14,489 bases of DNA from Phoronis ovalis (lineage: Eukaryota > Phoronida > Phoronidae), in assembly GCA_028565635.1 (NCBI GenBank), contig JAOXYB010032053.1, forward strand, positions 1-14,489, in the 5' to 3' direction. Made by a program: the position numbers and the translations under genes. Shown here one piece after another: positions 10,201-14,489 of the stretch. The notes beneath the pieces are model-generated. The model had not been told where the DNA came from. It saw only the letters and a list, made by a program, of their open reading frames with translations, and did not search any database. Position 1 is the stretch's first letter, and every line of letters begins with the position of its first letter.

Positions 10201-10904
10201 GTAACTTCGTATGTTCAGCTTACTTGTGCTTTGTGGCAAATAATTTCATTTTTTGATTAAAAATGTATAATAATGGTCAAGTGATTACCTTATAAATAGC
10301 ATAAAAAAATCCTTGAGATAAATTTCAAAACTTGATATTCGTTGATTATTTGTTATATACTGGCTGCCAAACATGCACATATGGGATCTGTACCATTAAC
10401 AAAATGGGTGATGTATATCATTAGTTTAAACTGCTTGCCAATAAGTTTATTAAATTGCTGTTTGCATTTGTCAGAATTTGTCAGATACTGGCATGGTACA
10501 TTATATTTGTCTTTTGGTTTGTGAAATAGGTGGTAGTGAAAATCAGCTGTGGCCGTTATTGATAGGGTGATTCAAAATTATTTCCTCCGGAGTGTTTTGT
10601 TAGATACTTGGTTGATTTTATAATATGCCTAATCATATGAATTTGACATCCATGTGACATCGCAAACCAAAGATGAAGTACAGAGTAAGGGACAAAGTTA
10701 CTTGTTGATGCAATGTGCAATTGTAGTTTTTGTGCAGCTAGCAGACTAGAAATATACATTTTATATGCAAACTAAATGCAGTGATAGTTTTTGCACTAAA
10801 ATGATAATTTCTTTTTTTTGTCTTTGCAGATCTTGGGTATATGTTTCGCACAGAACTTACGCAGTGATATTTTTGCTCAAAAGTCACGATGGGATCGTCG
10901 TTAA
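4054..10904 (+). CDS. TspanC8-type tetraspanin (TSPAN5/14/17-like), seven exons visible, 5' end missing
   Basis: The join of 4054-4260, 5504-5578, 5895-5993, 6775-6891, 7271-7336, 8403-8504 and 10830-10904 reads through without a stop and encodes 246 residues ending at TAA 10902-10904. Order of parts: end of TM1 (LLGVGILAIGIW), small loop, TM2, inner loop GCIGALRENTC, TM3, large extracellular loop, TM4, short cytoplasmic tail. The loop has the tetraspanin CCG signature and eight cysteines, the definition of the TspanC8 group; PFSCC and QCGYDAR resemble TSPAN5/14/17. Known TspanC8 proteins bind ADAM10, control its exit from the ER and its substrate choice, and so influence Notch signalling. 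That role here is inferred from family. Human relatives are about 270 residues, so roughly 27 N-terminal residues are absent. All splice sites are GT..AG and the frame is intact, so the gene looks functional. Alternative last exons are described separately. Confidence 0.95.
4261..5503 (+). other. Tetraspanin intron (1243 nt)
   Basis: Starts GTAAGT and ends TTTCAG, phase 0. AT-rich. I see no repeat, RNA gene or alternative exon in it. Confidence 0.9.
5504..5578 (+). CDS. Tetraspanin exon: TM3
   Basis: The 75-nt, 25-codon exon lies between acceptor ttttatctttcag (ends 5503) and donor GTAAGT at 5579, phase 0 on both sides. It encodes the bulk of the third membrane helix (FCICLGVIFFGELAIGVLGF) and the first residues of the large extracellular loop (VYQDW). 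The reading frame stays open for about 63 codons past the donor. This is unremarkable in T-rich intron sequence, and the strong donor plus clean continuation into the next exon argue against read-through. Confidence 0.93.
5579..5894 (+). other. Tetraspanin intron (316 nt)
   Basis: Starts GTAAGT and ends TTTTAG, phase 0. Nothing notable inside. Confidence 0.9.
5895..5993 (+). CDS. Tetraspanin exon: first helices of the large extracellular loop
   Basis: The 99-nt, 33-codon exon lies between acceptor gtaattgtttttag (ends 5894) and donor GTAAGA at 5994, phase 0. It encodes the stem helices of the loop before the CCG motif. The segment YRDDPDLQNLIDWVQESW closely matches the equivalent helix of TSPAN5/14/17 as I remember it. 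The exon contains no cysteine, as expected here. Confidence 0.94.
5994..6774 (+). other. Tetraspanin intron (781 nt) with a probable repeat insertion
   Basis: Starts GTAAGA and ends TTTCAG, phase 0. Most of it, about 6127-6655, looks foreign to the AT-rich intron background and is listed separately. Confidence 0.9.
6127..6655. mobile_element. Probable interspersed element inside an intron
   Basis: The left edge carries an imperfect palindrome (6128-6157: tatgcc, catc, gcac-ata-gtgc, ata, ggcata). The right edge contains gatgggcat (6638-6646), the inverse of atgcccatc near the left edge (6129-6137). Base composition is more even than the rest of the intron. A 90-residue frame lies at 6378-6650; its first part looks like protein (LDDSKMDHEDHRWLDVLGKM), but I do not recognise it and it has no splice signals joining it to the tetraspanin. 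The type of element is unknown. Confidence 0.35.
6775..6891 (+). CDS. Tetraspanin exon: CCG and SCC cysteine core of the large loop
   Basis: The 117-nt, 39-codon exon lies between acceptor acgttttatttcag (ends 6774) and donor GTAAGT at 6892, phase 0. It carries six of the eight loop cysteines: LKCCG, FNC, EAC and SCC. NCS within IYFNCSS is a possible N-glycosylation sequon. GVPFSCC is the typical TspanC8 form of the motif. This variable part of the loop is the partner-recognition surface in the family. Confidence 0.95.
6892..7270 (+). other. Tetraspanin intron (379 nt)
   Basis: Starts GTAAGT and ends TATTTAG, phase 0. Nothing notable inside. Confidence 0.9.
7271..7336 (+). CDS. Tetraspanin exon: QCGYDAR segment of the large loop
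   Basis: The 66-nt, 22-codon exon lies between acceptor gtgttgttatttag (ends 7270) and donor GTAAGT at 7337, phase 0. It encodes the seventh loop cysteine in MQCGYDARKEG, a segment well conserved in TSPAN5/14/17. An internal GT at 7329 could act as an alternative donor, but it would break the phase. The downstream GTAAGT is much stronger and was chosen. Confidence 0.92.
7943..7992. repeat. Left copy of the duplication flanking the inverted-repeat element
   Basis: The 50 bases starting taaatgttctgtaatctgta and ending agacttatgtcc recur on the other side of the element at 8270-8312. The only difference is a 7-base segment (ttggatg, 7967-7973) present here and absent there. Confidence 0.9.
7993..8270. 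mobile_element. Small non-autonomous element (MITE-like), 278 bp, perfect 20-bp terminal inverted repeats
   Basis: The left end actaatagactatttgcatg (7993-8012) is the exact reverse complement of the right end at 8251-8270. The interior has no coding frame, as expected of a MITE that borrows a transposase from elsewhere. The superfamily cannot be assigned from the ends. It sits within an intron, and its flanks are a long duplicated sequence rather than the usual 2-10 bp target duplication. Confidence 0.8.
8270..8312. repeat. Right copy of the duplication flanking the inverted-repeat element
   Basis: 43 bases identical to 7943-7992 except for the missing 7-base segment. The first base is shared with the terminal inverted repeat. 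Confidence 0.9.
8403..8504 (+). CDS. Tetraspanin exon: last loop cysteine and most of TM4
   Basis: The 102-nt, 34-codon exon follows acceptor tatttttattctag (ends 8402) and ends at donor GTAAGT 8505, phase 0. It encodes the eighth loop cysteine (TTGC), the final loop helix (IDAGVDWLNANL) and most of TM4 (IPVAGVAVGVAVLQ). The end of TM4 and the cytoplasmic tail must come from a following exon. Three good candidates exist, at 9146, 9741 and 10830. If the donor were not used, the frame would stay open to a TGA at 8670-8672 (55 extra residues), a possible but unsupported retained-intron end. Confidence 0.94.
9146..9205 (+). CDS. Alternative tetraspanin terminal exon (proximal copy, diverged, possibly decaying)
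   Basis: Acceptor ttttttttcttggtaatggttttag ends at 9145. Phase-0 reading gives 19 residues, LLGIVSSCSLRSSVQKLYD, and TAA at 9203-9205. It aligns without gaps to the exon at 9741: LLGI and SLRSS are kept, while the CFAS stretch at the inner edge of TM4 has become VSSC. Homology continues past the exon: AGAGTAAGAA occurs at 9224-9233 and 9818-9827, and GTTGTCT at 9246-9252 and 9840-9846, each at nearly the same distance from the exon start. The stop comes about six codons earlier than in the 9741 copy. No canonical AATAAA follows before 9741. It may be a functional short-tail exon or a decaying copy. Confidence 0.55.
   Translation: MLGIVSSCSLRSSVQKLYD
9741..9818 (+). CDS. Alternative tetraspanin terminal exon (middle copy)
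   Basis: Acceptor cacttggttttgtag ends at 9740. Phase-0 reading gives 25 residues and TAA at 9816-9818. The start LLGICFASSLRSSIIRQ shares 11 of 17 residues with the exon at 10830. Six of the nine residues shared over the first twelve positions use different synonymous codons (L ttg/ctg, G ggt/gga, I ata/att, F ttc/ttt, A gca/gct, R cgc/cga), as expected for an old duplicate kept under protein-level selection. The tail then diverges (IELQSRHR). Splicing 8504 to 9741 would give a 247-residue visible product. A possible poly(A) signal ATTAAA lies at 10256-10261. Expression cannot be judged from sequence alone. Confidence 0.72.
   Translation: MLGICFASSLRSSIIRQIELQSRHR
10066..10155 (+). other. 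Weak candidate for a further terminal exon copy
   Basis: After an AG at 10064-10065, phase-0 reading gives 29 residues to TGA at 10153-10155. It contains LFGMSHIANVSTNH, which can be laid against ILGICFAQNLRSDI of the 10830 exon with G and N identical and several conservative pairs (L/F, I/M, C/S, L/V, S/T, D/N). The tail has a YHEL tetrapeptide of the Yxx-hydrophobic sorting type. Against it: four extra residues (LVVS) precede the match, the pyrimidine tract is poor, and nucleotide similarity is low. Chance is a real alternative. Confidence 0.22.
10256..10261 (+). promoter_or_regulatory. Candidate variant poly(A) signal ATTAAA for the 9741 terminal exon
   Basis: ATTAAA, the commonest animal variant of the signal, lies about 440 bases downstream of the stop of the middle terminal exon and upstream of the distal exon. 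It would allow that exon to end a transcript. Single hexamers are frequent by chance in this AT-rich sequence. Confidence 0.25.
10778..10805 (+). pseudogene. Probable relic of a duplicated terminal exon
   Basis: gcagtgata (10778-10786) followed by tttttgc (10788-10794) and an A run repeats, with single-base gaps, the gcagtgata-tttttgc-aaaa order of the real exon at 10861-10884. The offset is 83 bases. Further upstream, tatatgcaaact is reminiscent of the exon's tatatgtttcgc. The frame is destroyed by several stops, so it cannot code. In AT-rich sequence a coincidence is possible. Confidence 0.35.
10830..10904 (+). CDS. Tetraspanin terminal exon (distal copy): end of TM4 and C-terminal tail
   Basis: Acceptor cttttttttgtctttgcag ends at 10829. 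The phase-0 exon encodes 24 residues and ends with TAA at 10902-10904. It begins ILGICFAQNLRSDIF, which closely resembles the C terminus of TSPAN5/14, and ends with a basic tail (SRWDRR) slightly longer than I recall for the mammalian forms. This is the most canonical of the terminal exon copies. Another frame is open from 10765 to 11121 but shows no family similarity and is a shadow. Confidence 0.92.
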   Translation: MLGICFAQNLRSDIFAQKSRWDRR

Positions 10905-10994
10905 TAGGGACCATGAACTATGTGTTCATTTTGATAATAATAATAACTGCAGGACGGTCTTTTTATCATTTTTGTTAAAGTGGTCTGACTTTAT

Positions 10995-11000
10995 AATAAA
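10995..11000 (+). promoter_or_regulatory. Candidate poly(A) signal AATAAA (proximal)
   Basis: Exact hexamer about 90 bases after the distal stop codon, inside ttataataaagatt. One of two candidates for the tetraspanin mRNA end. Confidence 0.4.
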
Positions 11001-11149
11001 GATTCTATCATCCATTTTGTCTCAAATTCAAGAAGTGATCTATAACAGAGGGTTTTTTAAACATTCTATCTGCACGAGTTGCATACTAACTGAGATGTAT
11101 TTAATAGATATAATTTGTTAACGCGCTACTATCTTGGGGCAATTTTGTT

Positions 11150-11155
11150 AATAAA
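11150..11155 (+). promoter_or_regulatory. Candidate poly(A) signal AATAAA (distal)
   Basis: Exact hexamer in gttaataaatgcataaacag, about 245 bases after the stop codon, followed further on by GT/T-rich sequence (tatgtgatttttg). Confidence 0.45.
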
Positions 11156-11180
11156 TGCATAAACAGATATGTTTATTCTG

Positions 11181-13080
11181 AACAATCATAATTATAATGC
11201 TTACAATTGATATGTGATTTTTGTAAAGATCTCGAGTAAATTTTTAGATACGTTAATTAAGTGTAGTTTTTACTGTATTCCGTTTTGTTCCATTTATAGA
11301 TTTTCATCAATTCTGTAATCTGTCGCTCAACAAGCTGAATTCATAAAGAAGTTTGATTTACCAACTATTAAGGTTCCAATAGTCAGTTGTCTGTTAATAT
11401 GTTGTAATACAAAAGTATGATATGACTTGTGTTTGTGATTGCTAGTAATGAATACATGCACCATGTGTTTACTACAACATGCATGCAATGGTGGTAAAAT
11501 TTTCTTGAATACATCACTTTGTTTTATTGGTAACCAATAACAACTCCACATAGTGGTAAACAAACTTCTTGGCATTTGTTGAAACTGTACTAAATGTGCC
11601 ACCTAATATTAACCTTGCTATAATTTGTTCTGTATTAGAATGATCAATAAGGATTTTTGTTTTATAATTTATATGCCAGTTTAGGTGGCACTTCCAAATT
11701 ATGAGTACTGTTTCCAACTAATATTAACTTATTAAGTATCTGAAAGTTTTGTCACAGAACAATCAGGATGAATGTAAAGTTAGGTATCTTGTATATATTA
11801 AAGTTCTAGTGACTGTTATATGAGATATTTTTTTGATTTATTAGTCAGTTTATATTATATAATTTTTATCCCAGGATTTTATAGAAAATGCTTTTCAAAA
11901 ATCAGTAAATAAGCCCATTAGGAACACTTTTTGCACCCATATGTATGTCTTCATCAAATACAAAGTAAAGTACCATGCAAAGCACAAATTAGAACTCTTA
12001 TGAAATCTCTGGAGTGAACGCAGCAATAATGATCTGTTTTCTAAATCATGGAATAGATAAGTCGTACCAGGGTACTTGTGATATAATAGAAATATTTAAT
12101 ACTTGCCTTTGAAATAATTTTAACCCTTGTGCTGTTTTTCTCTTGTATCCAATATATAATGTATATTTATGCAGAGTCCAAAATATAGCAACTGAAATTG
12201 AATACACACATAAGGCCAACGTAGTGAATAAGTAAATCATGTACTCGGTAGTCTCCAGTATTGGAACGTGTATAATAATATCCCCTCTCATGCTAAGTAT
12301 TTTCATATTTTAAACTAATTATCCTTTTGAATGTTTATATTGTAAATCAGAAATAAGTGTTTTTAAAAAGTTAAATATCTACTAAGTAAACATATTATAA
12401 TCCCTAGTTTGTTTGTTTGTTTTTTATTGACACAATTTCCAGAGAATAATTCTAATAAGGGTTATAATACTTGTTGTTTTTTTCAATAATTGAGGATAAA
12501 AAATAAAGAAGTATTCTTTCAAAATACAAATAACACTATTTTTGTGTGATAATCTGTATTTTAAAATTTCTAGGAGATTCAGAGTCGATAAACACATTTT
12601 GAATTTGAAAAGATGCTTGCTAAATTCCAAATAATTTTGAACTTGGAAAATGCATTTGTAGACTTGATTTATGCGTATGCATATATTTGATAGTGTCATA
12701 TATATTGGATAGTGAGTAAAGAAAACACATTTTTTTGTAGAAAATTGTTTTATTTGCAGCAAAAGTACATCATGTTAATCAAAATAATTAAACAAGGACT
12801 TTAGAGCAAGTCTAATGCATATGCTAAATTCCAAGCTTGGAGAGCATTTTTAAACAGTTGCTAAGCTTGGAAATTTATCATTTGAACTTGAAAATGTGCT
12901 TGCAGGATTCTAAGCTTTGAGTCGCTATTTTGTTACAACTTCTGTTTTTTCTGTCCAAATTGCAGATGCCAATTTTTCTGAAAACATGTATATGAATAAC
13001 TTCCTATAAATATTCGTACATCGATTAATAGTCTGTCTGAAAATGTGTATTGTACTTTTTGCTGCTTATCCTATCCTAGG
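11181..13080. other. AT-rich intergenic sequence
   Basis: No convincing gene. Open frames on the minus strand (12424-12762, 12046-12306) are low-complexity and AT-driven. gtgccacctaa near 11597 and its inverse ttaggtggcac near 11682 form a short inverted repeat. A degenerate repeat cluster lies at 12599-12920. Confidence 0.6.
12599..12920. repeat. Cluster of degenerate short repeats
   Basis: gctaaattccaa occurs at 12619-12630 and 12823-12834. tttgaacttg followed by an A-rich ATGC/ATGTGC stretch occurs at 12636 and 12881, with a variant at 12599. Variants of ctaagcttgga occur between 12830 and 12920. It looks like an old, diverged tandem or nested repeat. Confidence 0.5.
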
Positions 13081-13143
13081 AAATGACTAGATCAAAAACA
13101 AGTTCGAATTACAGGTATAGGTGTATCATACAAAGGTCTCTAA

Positions 13144-13308
13144 ATCACACTGTTGTTAAATAATGAATTATCAGCGACATTTCTAGTAGATACTGGTGCT
13201 GCATTGACTATCATTTCTGAAGATACGTATGGTAAGCTTCTATCAAAGCCACAACTATCTACATCAAATATCAATCTAACTGCTGCAATGACACATTCAT
13301 TCACAATT
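13144..13308 (+). pseudogene. Retrotransposon aspartic protease fragment
   Basis: The frame contains ATFLVDTGAALTIIS with the catalytic DTGA (Asp codon 13189-13191), the active-site signature of retroelement proteases, which cleave the Gag-Pol polyprotein. A TAA at 13141-13143 interrupts the frame just upstream (ITGIGVSYKGL precedes it). The frame closes at TAG 13309 because of a frameshift a few bases earlier. Confidence 0.88.
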
Positions 13309-13310
13309 TA

Positions 13311-13784
13311 GGAGAATCAGAGTTTTCATTTTTGAATGAAGGATTTTCATGTAAACACACCTGTTTGGAAGCACAAGATTTCCTGATAGATCACCAATTA
13401 AAAACAGATTGGGAAACATGCACTGTAATAACAAATAACGCAATAATTCCCATGACGATGGAAGGAAAAATGCCATCATGTTGCAGAATTATTGCAACCG
13501 AATCAACGGTCATTCCACATAAGAAAGAATATATAGTATTTCCTAAAGCAGTTCGTTCTTCTGGAATACCCTTAACCGGTTTAGTCGAACCTGTTAAAAG
13601 TTTTGAAAAGTCAACTGGCATGCTACTTGATAGATCTTTGGTGTCGACAACAAATTCCACGATACCTGTAAGAATAGCCAACACGTCTAAATTCAACCAT
13701 TGCATTAAAATGGGAACCGCACTTGGTCTTCTACATCCTGTCGATAACAATAACATACAACCAAGTATCACTCGAAACCGATAA
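13311..13784 (+). pseudogene. Protease-to-reverse-transcriptase linker of the pol remnant
   Basis: Frame open from before 13311 to TAA at 13782-13784, about 150 residues. Segments such as GIPLTGLVEPVKSF and TIPVRIANTS match the conserved linker I know from animal Ty3/gypsy elements, lying between protease and polymerase. A long opposite-strand frame at 13391-13816 is its shadow. Confidence 0.8.
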
Positions 13785-14307
13785 ACTAGATCTAGAAGAT
13801 GACGATCAATTATCACCCCTTCTAGAGGATGAATCTGAAGATGAAAACGAATTTCATACTTCCAACACTGACTTACCAGATTTTTTTAATAACATCTGTA
13901 CACGTTCAACAGAAAACCTAAACAAATCTAAAGCAGTTAAGACATTATTGACAAACTTCACAGATATATTTTCGAGCGACAATGATGACATCGGTAGAAC
14001 AACCTTAGTCGAACACGAAATTAATACAGAAAATACAAAACCGATTAAACAAAAGCCTAGACGTGTTCCAATACATAAGCGAAATGAAATAGAAGACAAC
14101 ATTACTAAAATGCAGAATAAAGGTATAATTCAGAATAAAGGTAGATTCGTTAAAGATTTCGCAACTATTGAACAACTACTCCACGACTTAACTAAAAAGA
14201 GTGTTAACTATGTCTGGTCGGAAAACTGCGACGTAGCATTCAATAAATTAAAATGTGCTCTAACTTCAGACCAAATTTTAAAGTACCCGGATTTTACAAC
14301 CCCCTTC
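13760..14307 (+). pseudogene. Reverse transcriptase, start plus connection region, core deleted
   Basis: After an acidic stretch (LEDDDQLSPLLEDESEDENE), the frame shows the typical entry to a Ty3/gypsy polymerase (DIGRTTLVEHEINTENTKPI, PRRVPIHKR, NKGIIQ). It then jumps at about 14130 to sequence that normally follows the polymerase (RFVKDFATIEQLLHDLTKK, SENCDVAFNKLKCALTS). The core with the YxDD catalytic site, around 200 residues in related elements, is missing. The 13-base word cagaataaaggta occurs twice at the join. Confidence 0.88.
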
Positions 14308-14308
14308 G

Positions 14309-14489
14309 ATCCTTGATACAGATGCAAGCGATGTCGCAATAGGCGCGGTCCTTTCCCAAACGCAAAATGGCATCGAACATCCGACAGCCTTTGCCAGCAG
14401 GATAATGACTATGGCTGAAAAGAACTATTGCGTGACCCGAAGAGAGTTGTTAGCTTTAGTGTTCTTCGTAAAATACTTTAAACACTACT
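14309..14489 (+). pseudogene. Retrotransposon RNase H fragment, cut by the window end
   Basis: The frame one base off from the preceding segment reads ILDTDASDVAIGAVLSQ, then TAFASRIM, and RRELLALVFFVKYFKHY. These are hallmarks of Ty3/gypsy RNase H, including the catalytic Asp of DAS and Glu of REL. This domain normally degrades the RNA strand of the RNA:DNA hybrid. The frame is open to the last base. A one-base insertion near 14308 separates it from the upstream frame. Confidence 0.87.

Larger units (their letters stand above)
8505..10829 (+). other. Last tetraspanin intron (2325 nt), holding alternative terminal exons
   Basis: It runs from GTAAGT to TTTGCAG if the distal terminal exon is used. 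It is the longest complete intron here and contains the exon copies at 9146-9205 and 9741-9818, a weak candidate at 10066 and a relic at 10778. A frame of 64 codons at 9413-9607 with one hydrophobic stretch is unexplained. Confidence 0.85.
10905..11180 (+). other. Probable 3' UTR of the tetraspanin transcript
   Basis: Sequence after the distal stop codon has no further tetraspanin coding potential and contains AATAAA at 10995-11000 and 11150-11155. The second is followed by a T/GT-rich stretch beginning about 55 bases downstream. The end near 11180 is an estimate. Confidence 0.5.
13090..14489 (+). pseudogene. Decayed Ty3/gypsy-type retrotransposon pol, runs off the window
   Basis: Parts of a single pol polyprotein follow each other in the usual Ty3/gypsy order in changing frames: aspartic protease (13144 to about 13300), linker (about 13302-13780), start of reverse transcriptase (about 13760-14130), then directly the region after the polymerase core and RNase H (14131-14489). 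Breaks: an in-frame stop at 13141, a frameshift near 13300-13310, another at about 13745-13775, loss of the polymerase core near 14130, and a one-base insertion near 14308. No gag zinc knuckle is seen upstream and no LTR is inside the window. The copy cannot produce a working enzyme. Confidence 0.92.

Noticed and set aside
10765-11121. 118-codon frame overlapping the distal terminal exon
   Set aside because: It is a different frame from the tetraspanin exon, includes intron and acceptor sequence, and shows no family similarity. The phase-0 reading gives the conserved tail.
11281-11335. Acceptor-like gttccatttatag followed by a 12-codon frame
   Set aside because: The peptide lacks the LGI and LRS pattern of the terminal exons.
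12424-12762. 112-codon minus-strand frame
   Set aside because: Composition is AT-driven (many K, I, L, F, Y) with no recognisable motif; probably chance.
12960-12995. Strong acceptor-like ttttttctgtccaaattgcag followed by a short frame
   Set aside because: The frame (MPIFLKTCI then stop) has no similarity to the tetraspanin tail and lies 2 kb beyond the poly(A) signals.
13391-13816. 141-codon frame on the minus strand
   Set aside because: It is the opposite-strand shadow of the retrotransposon linker, which has clear family similarity on the plus strand.

Overview
This window is animal genomic DNA. A gene is split into short exons by AT-rich introns with GT..AG borders, single-base C runs and microsatellites are present, and decayed mobile elements surround the gene. 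Gene content and repeat style suggest a marine invertebrate, possibly a lophotrochozoan such as a mollusc. That placement is an inference from general character; nothing seen here fixes the species.

The main gene is a tetraspanin on the + strand (4054-10904). Seven exons are visible (4054-4260, 5504-5578, 5895-5993, 6775-6891, 7271-7336, 8403-8504, 10830-10904). Together they encode 246 residues, which is everything except the cytoplasmic N terminus and the start of the first membrane segment. The large extracellular loop has eight cysteines (CCG, FNC, EAC, SCC, QCG, TGC). This marks the TspanC8 group, closest in motif content to TSPAN5/14/17, whose known members escort and regulate the ADAM10 sheddase. 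Every visible intron is phase 0 and every exon is a multiple of three. The 5' coding exon was not found and probably lies upstream of base 1.

The most interesting signal lies in the last intron (8505-10829). Two unlisted short exons, 9146-9205 and 9741-9818, have good acceptors, the right phase and their own stop codons. Both are clearly homologous to the final exon 10830-10904: all three start [IL]-L-G-I and share L-R-S. The 9741 copy keeps the residues of the final exon with mostly different synonymous codons, which suggests selection on the protein. The gene therefore appears to carry a tandem set of alternative 3'-terminal exons that would swap the end of TM4 and the cytoplasmic tail. A further weak candidate (10066-10155) and a probable dead relic (10778-10805) lie in the same intron.

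Other contents by region: 1-4053 is non-coding, with an exact 18-bp x4 minisatellite (361-432), C tracts next to a repeated ATGTCAACAA word, and a probable interspersed repeat rich in AGGTCA words (about 3030-3610). The intron at 5994-6774 holds a probable repeat insertion. The intron at 7337-8402 holds a 278-bp element with perfect 20-bp terminal inverted repeats, flanked by an unusually long (43/50 bp) direct duplication. Downstream of the gene, 11180-13080 is AT-rich with a degenerate repeat cluster. The right end (about 13090-14489) is a decayed Ty3/gypsy-type pol: protease, linker, the start of reverse transcriptase, then an internal deletion to the connection region and RNase H, with several frameshifts. 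It runs off the window.
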